From an uncultured Clostridia bacterium (GTDB lineage: Bacteria > Bacillota > Clostridia > UBA1381 > UMGS1253), in assembly GCA_934456295.1 (NCBI GenBank), contig CAKSHB010000018.1:1-29579 (forward strand): a stretch of 29,579 nucleotides of DNA, given 5' to 3'. This document shows positions 7,679-14,692 of the stretch, piece by piece. The position numbers and the translations under genes are program-made. Numbering within the stretch: position 1 is the stretch's first letter; each line of letters starts with the position of its first letter. A model generated the notes under the pieces. It made no database searches, was not told the DNA's origin, and saw only the letters and a program-made list of their open reading frames with translations.

Positions 7679-9799
7679 ATGATAAAAATCATTAAAAAGG
7701 ATAACACAAAGGAGAATTTTAACGTTCAGAAAGTTGTTGCTGCGGTAAATAAATCCGCATACCGCGCGTTGGTGAAATTTACCGATGAGGACATAAAATT
7801 TATATGCGATTTCGTTGAGAAGCGCGTGTATGAGATGAACAAAAACGAGATACATATAAGCGAGATGCATAATATTGTTGAAGGTGCGCTTGAGGCAGTA
7901 AATCCGGTTGTAGCAAAGAGCTATAAAGACTATAGAAACTATAAGCAGGACTTTGTGCACATGCTTGATGAGGTATACAAAAAGAGCCAGTCGATTATGT
8001 ATATCGGCGACAAAGAAAATTCAAATTCGGACAGTGCGCTTGTGTCAACTAAGCGTTCGCTTATATTCAACCAGCTTAACAAGGAGCTGTATCAGAAATT
8101 TTTCCTCACAACCGATGAATTGCAGGCATGCCGCGACGGATATATATATGTGCATGACATGTCGGCAAGACGCGATACAATGAACTGCTGTCTGTTTGAT
8201 GTGCAGAGTGTGCTCAAAGGCGGATTTGAGATGGGCAATCTGTGGTATAATGAGCCGAAAACGCTTGCTGTTGCCTTTGATGTAATCGGCGATATCGTGC
8301 TTTCGGCGGCAAGCCAACAGTACGGCGGATTTACTGTGCCGCAGGTTGATATTATACTTGAGCCGTATGCCGAAAAAACCTACAAAATGCAGTTTGAAAG
8401 ATATAAGAGCATGGGGCTTGATGATGAGGCGGCGGACAGAGAAGCTATGAAAGATGTGACGACCGATTTTGAGCAGGGCTTCCAGGGCTGGGAGTACAAG
8501 TTTAATACGGTTGCGTCAAGCCGCGGTGACTATCCGTTTATAACTATGACGATGGGACTCGGCAGAAAGCGCTTTTCAAAGCTTGCGTCAAAGTCAATTC
8601 TGAAGGTGCGCGCAGGCGGTCAGGGAAAAAAAGAGTGCAAAAAGCCCGTTCTGTTCCCGAAAATCGTATTTTTGTATGACGAAACATTGCACGGACCGGG
8701 CTGTGAGCTTGAAGATGTGTTTGAGGCAGGCGTTTCATGCAGCGCAAAGACAATGTATCCCGACTGGCTCAGTCTGACAGGAGAGGGGTATGTTGCGTCG
8801 ATATATAAAAAGTACGGCGAAGTGGTAAGCCCGATGGGGTGCCGTGCGTTTCTGTCGCCTTATTATGAGCGCGGCGGAATGGAGCCTGCAGACGAGAATG
8901 ATAAGCCGGTATTTGTGGGGCGTTTTAACATTGGCGTTGTAAGTTTGCATCTGCCAATGATTTATGCGAAGGCAAAGCATGAGAGTAAGGATTTCTATGA
9001 GGTGCTTGATTACTATCTTGAACTGATACGTTCGCTGCATCTGCGCACATATGATTATCTCAGCGAAATGCGCGCATCGACAAATCCGCTCGCATATTGT
9101 GAGGGCGGCTTTTACGGCGGACATCTCGGTATTCATGATAAAATCAAGCCCGTACTTGAGTCGGCTACGGCGTCATTCGGCATAACTGCGTTGAACGAGC
9201 TGCAGCAGCTTTATAATAAAAAGTCGCTTGTTGAGGACGGAGAATTTGCGATTGAGGTTATGGAGCATATAAATAAAAAGGTTAATGAGTTTAAAAAGAA
9301 GGACGGCAAGCTGTATGCGATATACGGAACGCCGGCAGAGAATTTGTGCGGCTTGCAGGTTACACAGTTCAGAAAGAAATTCGGCATAATCGAAAATGTT
9401 TCCGACCGCGAATATGTGTCAAACAGTTTTCACTGCCATGTGGCTGAGGATATTACGCCGATACAGAAGCAAAATCTCGAAAAGCGCTTCTGGGATTTAT
9501 TAAACGGCGGAAAAATTCAGTATGTAAAATATCCTATAGATTACAACCTCGACGCAGTGCGCACATTGATACGCCGTGCGATGGATATGGGATTTTATGA
9601 GGGCGTGAATTTGTCGCTTGCATATTGTGACGACTGCGGACATAAGGAGCTTGAAATGGACAGCTGCCCGAAGTGCGGCAGCAGAAACCTCACGAAAATC
9701 GACCGCATGAACGGATATTTGTCATACTCGCGCGTTAAGGGCGATACACGCCTTAATGCGGCAAAAATGGCAGAGATTGCGGAAAGAAAGAGTATGTAG
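7679..9799 (+). CDS. nrdD: Anaerobic (class III) ribonucleoside-triphosphate reductase
   Basis: A 706-residue glycyl-radical enzyme that converts ribonucleoside triphosphates to dNTPs without oxygen. Residues 1 to about 90 form an ATP-cone regulatory domain (MIKIIKKDNTKENFNVQKV start). The large catalytic barrel follows, with GGFTVPQVDI and CSAKTMYPDW blocks. Near the C-terminus a zinc finger is made by Cys650, Cys653, Cys663 and Cys666, and the radical-bearing Gly679 lies in RMNGYLS, 27 residues from the end, as expected for the family. AGAGGGG (7664-7670) precedes the ATG by 8 nt. First gene of nrdD-nrdG-dut, behind candidate NrdR boxes. An oxygen-sensitive enzyme implies an anaerobic lifestyle. 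Assignment is secure. Confidence 0.97.
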   Translation: MIKIIKKDNTKENFNVQKVVAAVNKSAYRALVKFTDEDIKFICDFVEKRVYEMNKNEIHISEMHNIVEGALEAVNPVVAKSYKDYRNYKQDFVHMLDEVYKKSQSIMYIGDKENSNSDSALVSTKRSLIFNQLNKELYQKFFLTTDELQACRDGYIYVHDMSARRDTMNCCLFDVQSVLKGGFEMGNLWYNEPKTLAVAFDVIGDIVLSAASQQYGGFTVPQVDIILEPYAEKTYKMQFERYKSMGLDDEAADREAMKDVTTDFEQGFQGWEYKFNTVASSRGDYPFITMTMGLGRKRFSKLASKSILKVRAGGQGKKECKKPVLFPKIVFLYDETLHGPGCELEDVFEAGVSCSAKTMYPDWLSLTGEGYVASIYKKYGEVVSPMGCRAFLSPYYERGGMEPADENDKPVFVGRFNIGVVSLHLPMIYAKAKHESKDFYEVLDYYLELIRSLHLRTYDYLSEMRASTNPLAYCEGGFYGGHLGIHDKIKPVLESATASFGITALNELQQLYNKKSLVEDGEFAIEVMEHINKKVNEFKKKDGKLYAIYGTPAENLCGLQVTQFRKKFGIIENVSDREYVSNSFHCHVAEDITPIQKQNLEKRFWDLLNGGKIQYVKYPIDYNLDAVRTLIRRAMDMGFYEGVNLSLAYCDDCGHKELEMDSCPKCGSRNLTKIDRMNGYLSYSRVKGDTRLNAAKMAEIAERKSM

Positions 9800-9828
9800 A
9801 ATATTATGCGGTAAAAGGAGAATATGTG

Positions 9829-10320
9829 ATGCGTTATCATGACATAACTAAGGACGATATGAAAAACGGGAGCGGACTGCGTGTTGTTCTGTGGGTGTCG
9901 GGTTGTGAGCATATGTGCAAAGGATGCCAGAACCCAATTACATGGGATATAAACGACGGTTTGATATTTGATGATGAGGCTAAAAAAGAGTTGTTTGATG
10001 AGATTGAGAAGCCGTATATATCGGGGGTAACCTTCAGCGGCGGCGACCCGCTGCATATACAGAACAGGGGCGAAATCGGAAAGCTCATATGTGAGATAAA
10101 GGAGAAATTTCCGGATAAGACGATATGGCTTTATACGGGATATAATTATGATAACATATGCGCGCTTGATTTTATTTCAAAAATAGATGTGCTTGTTGAC
10201 GGACGGTATGATGAGGAACTGCGCGACACCAAGCTTCACTGGCGCGGAAGTGCTAATCAGCGTGTAATTGACATACCGAAAACGGTGAAATCCGGAAAAA
10301 TAGTGTTATACTGCGGATAA
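9829..10320 (+). CDS. nrdG: Anaerobic ribonucleotide reductase activating protein (radical SAM)
   Basis: A 163-residue radical-SAM activase that uses a [4Fe-4S] cluster and S-adenosylmethionine to generate the glycyl radical on NrdD. Cys26, Cys30 and Cys33 in GCEHMCKGCQN form the CxxxCxxC cluster motif. TFSGGDPL is the SAM-binding GGxP-like segment. Length is typical. The ATG at 9829 follows AAAAGGAG (9813-9820) by 8 nt; a GTG at 9826 would add one residue and is equally in frame. It starts 29 nt after nrdD ends, so co-transcription and coupled supply of both subunits are expected. Confidence 0.96.
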   Translation: MRYHDITKDDMKNGSGLRVVLWVSGCEHMCKGCQNPITWDINDGLIFDDEAKKELFDEIEKPYISGVTFSGGDPLHIQNRGEIGKLICEIKEKFPDKTIWLYTGYNYDNICALDFISKIDVLVDGRYDEELRDTKLHWRGSANQRVIDIPKTVKSGKIVLYCG

Positions 10321-10332
10321 GGGGGATATAGT

Positions 10333-10824
10333 GTGAAAAGGATTGCAAATTTTTATAAGGTAAGCGAAAAACGTTTTTTAAATGATTTTGAGGGCGAAAA
10401 CGCACAGGCGGTATATGAGGGCATAAAGCTGCCGAAACGTGCTACGGCAGGTTCTGCCGGATATGACTTTTTTGCGCCGTTTGATTTTGAGCTTAAAGCC
10501 GGCGAAACGATTAAAATTCCGACAGGCATACGCGTGAAAATCGATGACGGCTGGGTGCTTAAGCTGTATCCGAGAAGCGGCTTGGGATTTAAGTACAGAC
10601 TTCAGATGAATAATACCGTGGGGATTATTGACAGCGATTATTACGGCTCGGACAACGAGGGTCACATATTCATAAAAATCACGAATGACTCAAATGAAGG
10701 TAAAACGCTTGCGGTAAAATGCGGCGAAGGCTTTGCACAGGGGATATTTGTGGAATACGGGATTACATATGACGATGACGTTTGTGAAATAAGAAACGGC
10801 GGCTTCGGCAGTACGACAAAATAG
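10333..10824 (+). CDS. dut: dUTP diphosphatase (trimeric dUTPase family)
   Basis: A 163-residue enzyme hydrolysing dUTP to dUMP and pyrophosphate, keeping uracil out of DNA and supplying dUMP for dTMP synthesis. The five dUTPase motifs are in order: ATAGSAGYDFFAP, LYPRSGLGFK, NNTVGIIDSDYYG, GEGFAQGIFVEY and the C-terminal arm RNGGFGSTTK. The third motif has DSDYYGSDNEG rather than the common DxDYRGE, a modest variation. The start is GTG at 10333, just after a G-rich ribosome site (10321-10325); no ATG is nearby. It lies 12 nt downstream of nrdG, giving a coherent dNTP-metabolism operon. A dCTP deaminase is unlikely given motif 5. Confidence 0.9.
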   Translation: MKRIANFYKVSEKRFLNDFEGENAQAVYEGIKLPKRATAGSAGYDFFAPFDFELKAGETIKIPTGIRVKIDDGWVLKLYPRSGLGFKYRLQMNNTVGIIDSDYYGSDNEGHIFIKITNDSNEGKTLAVKCGEGFAQGIFVEYGITYDDDVCEIRNGGFGSTTK

Positions 10825-10859
10825 ATTTGCAAAATTGCCGTGCGGCTGTAAAAAATATG

Positions 10860-10888
10860 TTGACTACAGTGCAAAAATGTGGTAATAT
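10860..10888 (+). promoter_or_regulatory. Putative promoter of the tRNA-Leu gene
   Basis: TTGACT (10860-10865), 17 nt and TAATAT (10883-10888); an overlapping TATAAT (10886-10891) gives a longer spacer. It lies about 64 nt upstream of the tRNA. Confidence 0.5.
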
Positions 10889-10951
10889 AATTAAGTGCTT
10901 TCAAGAGTGTATGAAAGCGTTTGGAGATGTTTATGACGGCATTTCCGATAT

Positions 10952-11040
10952 GCTCGAGTGGCGGAACTGGCAGACGCCCGGGACTTAAAATCCCGTGGGA
11001 AGCGATTCCCGTACCGGTTCGATCCCGGTTTCGAGCACCA
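10952..11040 (+). tRNA. tRNA-Leu (anticodon UAA)
   Basis: An 89-nt class II tRNA with encoded CCA. The acceptor arm GCTCGAG pairs with TTCGAGC before ACCA. The anticodon stem CGGGA/TCCCG (10979-10983, 10991-10995) encloses loop CTTAAAA with anticodon TAA at 10986-10988. A long variable arm (GTGGGAAGCGATTCCCGT region) and the T-loop GGTTCGATCC complete the leucine-type fold. The anticodon reads UUA and, with wobble modification, UUG. Confidence 0.97.
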
Positions 11041-11076
11041 AAAATCGGCAAGTACTTTCGTGCTTGCCGATTTTTT
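11041..11076 (+). terminator. Intrinsic terminator of tRNA-Leu
   Basis: AATCGGCAAGTAC (11043-11055), loop TTTC, GTGCTTGCCGATT (11060-11072) with one wobble, then a T run to 11076. It begins directly after the CCA end. Confidence 0.92.
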
Positions 11077-11149
11077 ATTATATATTTACTGTTTCTTCAA
11101 AGACGGCTGCCGCTTTTTTGTGCGGCGGCTTGTTATGTATAAATATATG

Positions 11150-12400
11150 TTAAAATTTAGCATTATTTGCCTTCAGAATATCCTGAAGCTTTTTTATATC
11201 AATATTTCCGACACTGCATTTATCTTTATATGCCACACTTGCCGCACAGCCGGCAGCCTCCCCAAGACAGCATACAATCGGCATTATGCGGATTGATGCC
11301 TGGGCGTAATGGTCCGTTGAGATGCATCTTCCGGCAACAAGCAGATTTTTTGCTCCTTTCGGGATAAGTGAGCGATAGGGAATGGTGTAATATTCTCCGT
11401 CAGGAAAAAAGTAATGACTTGTTCCGCTGCCCTCGGGGTTGTGGATATCGATATCATAGTTTCCGAGCGCGATGGAATCTTCAAATTGAACACAATTTTT
11501 CAAATCATCGCCCGTGAGAATATATTCACCGTCAATCATGCGGCTTTCTCTTATGCCGATTGATGCGGCGCTTGAAAGCAGCGTGCTGTTTTTGAATGAT
11601 TTGAAATTATCATGCAGAAAAGTAAACAGCTCAAATACCTGTTCGCGCGCCTCAATTTCCGCTTTTGTGACATCGAGTGTATTTGTCGGGTTGAGCTTTA
11701 CTATTCTTGTCGAGTTAAAATGAAGTACACCGTCGATAAGTGTGCCGAAGATTAATACATCTTCGCGATGATTTTTTATTTTACCGTCTGCTTTAAATTC
11801 CTTATATAGCTTGTTTATATTATTGCGCTCTTCTGAAAATAGGTCCAAATCAACGCCGGCGACTCTGAAACATAAAGTCATCGGCTGGCACAGATTATCC
11901 GTTTCCCTTCCGAGCCTGAACGGAAAGCCTGCAAGCTTTGCAAGGTCGGCGTCACCCGTGGCATCAATGAAATAATCGGCGCAGATGTTAAATTTGCCTG
12001 ATTTACTTGTAACCTCGACGGAGCTTACTGTGTTATCCGAAATTTGAACATCGGAAAGAAATGAGTGAAACAAAAGCTCTGCACCGGCAGACAGGAGCAT
12101 GCGGTTAAGACATATTTTCAGATATTCTTCGTTAAATATCTTGCCGCAAATTGCATTAAGATTTAACTTTTCAAGCTCACTGCAAATTTCTGCAAATAAT
12201 CCTTCGGAGAGATTGTATCTTTCCCCGTCCTTTTTTGTCCAATATGGCATAAACGGATTTACAAGGCAGTTTACGGCAGCGCCGCCGAGAGCGTTGCCTT
12301 GTTCAATCAGCAATACATTAAGACCCTGCCTTGCGGCGCTTATTGCTGCGCCGCAGCCTGCAAACCCTCCGCCTACAACGACCAAATCATACTTTTTCAA
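11150..12400 (-). CDS. FAD-dependent oxidoreductase (FAD_oxidored family)
   Basis: A 416-residue flavoprotein. The N-terminal Rossmann motif GGGFAGCGAAISAARQG (from residue 10) with downstream LLIEQGNALGGAA binds FAD; DYFIDATGDADLAKLAG and the C-terminal AGRCISTDHYAQASIRIMP and GEAAGCAA blocks place it in the FAD_oxidored (PF12831-type) group. Members are often found near sugar or polysaccharide catabolism genes, but substrates are mostly unknown, so none is assigned. The TTG at 12400 is preferred: GAAGGGAAGG lies just upstream, inside the longer TTG (12418) form. Divergent from an AraC-type regulator 156 nt away, which probably controls it. It converges on the tRNA gene. Confidence 0.82.
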   Translation of the reverse strand: MKKYDLVVVGGGFAGCGAAISAARQGLNVLLIEQGNALGGAAVNCLVNPFMPYWTKKDGERYNLSEGLFAEICSELEKLNLNAICGKIFNEEYLKICLNRMLLSAGAELLFHSFLSDVQISDNTVSSVEVTSKSGKFNICADYFIDATGDADLAKLAGFPFRLGRETDNLCQPMTLCFRVAGVDLDLFSEERNNINKLYKEFKADGKIKNHREDVLIFGTLIDGVLHFNSTRIVKLNPTNTLDVTKAEIEAREQVFELFTFLHDNFKSFKNSTLLSSAASIGIRESRMIDGEYILTGDDLKNCVQFEDSIALGNYDIDIHNPEGSGTSHYFFPDGEYYTIPYRSLIPKGAKNLLVAGRCISTDHYAQASIRIMPIVCCLGEAAGCAASVAYKDKCSVGNIDIKKLQDILKANNAKF

Positions 12401-12426
12401 GCTAATCCTTCCCTTCAAAAATATTG

Positions 12427-12445
12427 CAAGCCGTAAACAGGCTTG
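12427..12445 (-). other. Small inverted repeat in the oxidoreductase leader
   Basis: CAAGCC (12427-12432) and GGCTTG (12440-12445) are perfect complements around a 7-nt centre, between the putative promoter and the start codon. It could be a leader hairpin or an operator half-site pair. Short enough to be chance. Confidence 0.25.
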
Positions 12446-12457
12446 ATGTATACCGAC

Positions 12458-12486
12458 ATTATAATCAATAGAAAACAGATTGTCTT
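12458..12486 (-). promoter_or_regulatory. Putative promoter of the FAD oxidoreductase gene
   Basis: Read on the minus strand: AAGACA (12486-12481), 17 nt and a perfect TATAAT (12463-12458). The -35 is weak, as expected of a promoter needing an AraC-type activator. Confidence 0.45.
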
Positions 12487-12556
12487 ATAGAAAAGATATA
12501 AAAGACTTGAACAAACGAAACTTTTGTGGTAGAGTATAACCAAAGAGGTGTAATTT

Positions 12557-13420
12557 ATGTTATATCTGCAAGAGCTTGTTGACTACTTGAGCGCAGGAAC
12601 GAATGTGAAAATATGTATTCATGACATTTCGGGAATACTGATGAATGAAAGGCTGGCGTTATCCGAAAGAAACAAAATTCATTTTAACGAATTTTGCAAT
12701 ACAGCAAAAAACACTCAGCGAGGCTATAATCTCTGTATTGCATGCAAATCCATTGCCAACAGGAAGGCTTGGCAGACGCGGAAACCGTTCTGCGGATACT
12801 GCGCATGGGGAATTTTTGAGGCGGTGTATCCGGTGGTTATAAAAAACAGTGTTCAGTGCATTGTGTATGTCGGAAATGTTATTGCTAACGAAGATGTTTT
12901 CGTGAAAAGGGCGAAGCTTGCATGCAAAAATACAGGTGTCGGTAAAAATGATATAAAAACCGCATCTCTGACATGCGCGAGAAGTACTGATACGGAAAAG
13001 TTGATTAAAACAGCTGAAATAATAGGCGACTTTATTACGCTGCTGTCGGATTTTTATATGTATGACAAGCAGCCGAAAATCAGTGCCGAAAACCGTATGA
13101 GCAAGATTATAAGAGAATATACGGAGCTTAATTATAAACAGCCCGTGACCCTTGCGTCGCTGTCAAAAATTTATTTTATTAATGAAAAATATCTGGGACG
13201 TATTCTTAAAAAATCATGGGGAATGAGCTTCCACAGGTATCTGAACATGGTTCGGCTGCATAATGCGGAAAAATTGCTGAGAACGGAAAAAAGAACCGTA
13301 GCTGACATTGCATTTGAATGCGGATTTGAGAATGTGACATATTTCAACCGCATGTTTCGCTTGAATTACGGAAAAACACCGTCACAGTACAGAGCGGAAT
13401 ACACAAAATTAAACATTTGA
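12557..13420 (+). CDS. AraC-family transcriptional regulator with N-terminal PocR ligand-binding domain
   Basis: A 287-residue regulator. Residues 1-165 match the PocR sensory domain pattern, with two CxxC pairs (Cys60/Cys63 and Cys79/Cys82) in NLCIACKSIANRKAW and PFCGYCAWGIFEAVYPV. Residues about 185-285 are a two-helix-turn-helix AraC domain with VADIAFECGFENVTYFNRMFR. PocR of Salmonella senses propanediol; ligands of clostridial relatives are largely unknown. The cysteine pairs might hold a metal or respond to redox, which is inference. AGAGGTG precedes the ATG. It is divergent from the FAD oxidoreductase, its most likely target. No convincing own promoter was found in the divergent region. 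Confidence 0.88.
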   Translation: MLYLQELVDYLSAGTNVKICIHDISGILMNERLALSERNKIHFNEFCNTAKNTQRGYNLCIACKSIANRKAWQTRKPFCGYCAWGIFEAVYPVVIKNSVQCIVYVGNVIANEDVFVKRAKLACKNTGVGKNDIKTASLTCARSTDTEKLIKTAEIIGDFITLLSDFYMYDKQPKISAENRMSKIIREYTELNYKQPVTLASLSKIYFINEKYLGRILKKSWGMSFHRYLNMVRLHNAEKLLRTEKRTVADIAFECGFENVTYFNRMFRLNYGKTPSQYRAEYTKLNI

Positions 13421-13467
13421 TTTTTGCCTGTAAAAGCTTGTTTCAATTTGATTTATTTTGATTTATG

Positions 13468-13591
13468 AAAAAAACGCAAATGAGCCGTTTCAAAAAGAAA
13501 CAGCTCATTTGCGCAATACTATATTATATACATACAAATTAGGAGAAATTTGTATATGCACCGATACAAAAAATGAATTCTGTATCAATAC
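13468..13591 (-). ncRNA. Candidate small regulatory RNA with CU-rich apical loop
   Basis: Read on the minus strand, a promoter (13626-13598) is followed by about 124 nt with three hairpins and no sensible ORF. Hairpin 1: GATACA/TGTATC (13586-13581 with 13568-13563). Hairpin 2: a perfect 9-bp stem (13555-13547 with 13540-13532) presenting the loop UCUCCU. Hairpin 3: a 17-bp stem (13513-13497 with 13491-13475) and seven U residues (13474-13468), a strong intrinsic terminator. The UCUCCU loop complements AGGAGA, i.e. the Shine-Dalgarno region used by neighbouring genes. I match it to no known RNA family. Boundaries are inferred; no minus-strand gene lies upstream that would need this terminator. 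Confidence 0.45.
13475..13513 (-). terminator. Strong intrinsic terminator reading leftward
   Basis: 17-bp arms at 13497-13513 and 13475-13491 with one mismatch that is a G-U wobble only on the minus-strand transcript; a 5-nt loop; seven T residues follow on the minus strand only. On the plus strand there is no T run, so it is not a good terminator for the PocR-AraC gene. Confidence 0.75.
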
Positions 13592-13597
13592 GTTTAT

Positions 13598-13626
13598 ATT
13601 ATAACAACAAAAAAATAAAAAAACAA
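13598..13626 (-). promoter_or_regulatory. Putative promoter of the candidate small RNA
   Basis: On the minus strand: TTGTTT (13626-13621), 17 nt and perfect TATAAT (13603-13598). The region 13590-13760 is extremely AT-rich, so chance matches are possible. Confidence 0.4.
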
Positions 13627-13788
13627 TGTAATATATGAGCAAATATGTGTAAAAAACAATCAATTTTTATAAAAAATAGGTTTTTTTAATTTTAAAAAAT
13701 TTTATGGAACAAAGTTGAAACAAAATGCGTCAAAATTAACATAGCTACAAAAATATGCATGAGAATGCGAATTACAGGGGGAAAACAT

Positions 13789-14559
13789 ATGAAAGCAAAA
13801 CTTTTACTTATTTCGGTTATACTTGCGGGAATGGTTACGTTGATGTCGGGCTGCGGCACAAACGGTATCACCGAGCCGTCACCGTCACCTTCTGCAACGC
13901 CGAGTTCGGTTGCGGTATCTGAAACGGCGGACGGAGAAAATACGGCAGAAGATGCGGAAAAGACGGAAACGGACGATGTAAGCAGCAATGCCGGCGAAGG
14001 CGCACAGCAGACATCAAAGCCTGTAAAAACGTCAAAGCCCGGTGTAACCCAGAATACCTCAAAGCCGGCAGTATCAAAAGCTCCCGAGGCGGCACAGACA
14101 CCGGCTCCCGAAGCGCCGAAGCAAACAGAAACACCTGTACCTGCGCAGACACCGGCGCCTGCACCGAGTTATACTGCCGATGAACTTGCGAAAAAGCTTG
14201 TTGCATCATTGCCGGACAACGAGTATAATTTTGAGCAGATGCCGAGTGAGCTGTACTCAGATGTATATAACATAAATGTGTCCGAATTTGAAGAGGTGGC
14301 AGTATATGCCGCACTTATGAATGTTAAATCAAATGAGCTGATTGTTATAAAAACGAAAGACGAAGCGGGAATTGCAGCGGCAAAAACAGCTCTGCAAAAC
14401 AGACTTGATGCTCTTGACAAGGTATGGAGAAGATATCTTCCGCAGCAGTATGAGTATGTTAAGGCAGGAAAAATTGTGACAAAGGGCTGCTATGCAATGA
14501 TGGTTGTAGATGAAAATTCAGCTATTGCCGCAAGTGAATTTTATGAAGCGCTTAAATAG
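13789..14559 (+). CDS. Lipoprotein with low-complexity linker and DUF4358-like domain
   Basis: A 256-residue exported lipoprotein. The N-terminal signal ends in LMSGC, making Cys22 the lipidation site. Residues about 28-125 form a Ser/Thr/Pro/Ala/Glu-rich linker with repeated TSKP and TPAP units, typical of a flexible wall-spanning tether. The C-terminal 130 residues (from YTADELAKKLVASLP) resemble DUF4358 proteins of Clostridia, which have no assigned function; ELYSDVYNINVSEFEEVAVY and the closing KGCYAMMVVDENS are the best-matching parts. ATG 13789 has AGGGGGA (13776-13782) upstream and is preferred to an ATG at 13759. The MBOAT acyltransferase gene follows; DUF4358 genes are often seen beside MBOAT/DHHW genes, suggesting a shared export or acylation role. 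Confidence 0.8.
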   Translation: MKAKLLLISVILAGMVTLMSGCGTNGITEPSPSPSATPSSVAVSETADGENTAEDAEKTETDDVSSNAGEGAQQTSKPVKTSKPGVTQNTSKPAVSKAPEAAQTPAPEAPKQTETPVPAQTPAPAPSYTADELAKKLVASLPDNEYNFEQMPSELYSDVYNINVSEFEEVAVYAALMNVKSNELIVIKTKDEAGIAAAKTALQNRLDALDKVWRRYLPQQYEYVKAGKIVTKGCYAMMVVDENSAIAASEFYEALK

Positions 14560-14578
14560 AAAAATATTTGCCTGACTT

Positions 14579-14606
14579 ATCGGGGCGGTATGTCTGCCGC
14601 CTCGAT
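14579..14606 (+). other. GC-rich hairpin between lipoprotein and MBOAT genes
   Basis: ATCGGGGCGG (14579-14588) and CCGCCTCGAT (14597-14606) form a 10-bp stem with one wobble and an 8-nt loop. Only a broken T stretch follows (TTATTTGT), so it would be a leaky terminator or mRNA-stabilising element that sets a lower level for the downstream genes. Confidence 0.45.
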
Positions 14607-14692
14607 TATTTGTATAAACACTGTGCGGACGGAACTGCCGCGCCGGGGCAATTCATACGGACATAAACCAATTGATATGAGGGGGTAACGGT

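Larger units (their letters stand above)
13421..13788. other. 367-bp intergenic region, AT-rich
   Basis: Apart from the candidate small RNA, its promoter and terminator (13468-13626), it holds only AT-rich sequence with homopolymer runs and a weak plus-strand promoter for the lipoprotein gene (TTGAAA 13715-13720, TAACAT 13737-13742). Very short plus-strand ORFs after AGGAG at 13541 (ATG 13555, six codons) do not look like genes. Confidence 0.5.

Noticed and set aside
7145..7960. Minus-strand open frame of 271 codons spanning the secreted protein, the nrd promoter and the nrdD start
   Set aside because: It crosses a terminator, a promoter and two convincing plus-strand genes, and its composition (many Tyr, His, Ile, Leu) is typical of antisense translation.
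10921..11296. Plus-strand open frames over the tRNA-Leu gene
   Set aside because: Their translations are of tRNA and terminator sequence; the tRNA structure explains the region.
12507..12540. Promoter for the PocR-AraC regulator (TTGAAC and TATAAC)
   Set aside because: The spacer is 22 nt, outside the usual range, and no better pair was seen.
13555..13640. Tiny plus-strand ORFs after AGGAG at 13541 (6 and about 21 codons) in the AT-rich gap
   Set aside because: No promoter or terminator fits the plus strand, the predicted peptides are featureless, and the structure is better explained by a minus-strand RNA.
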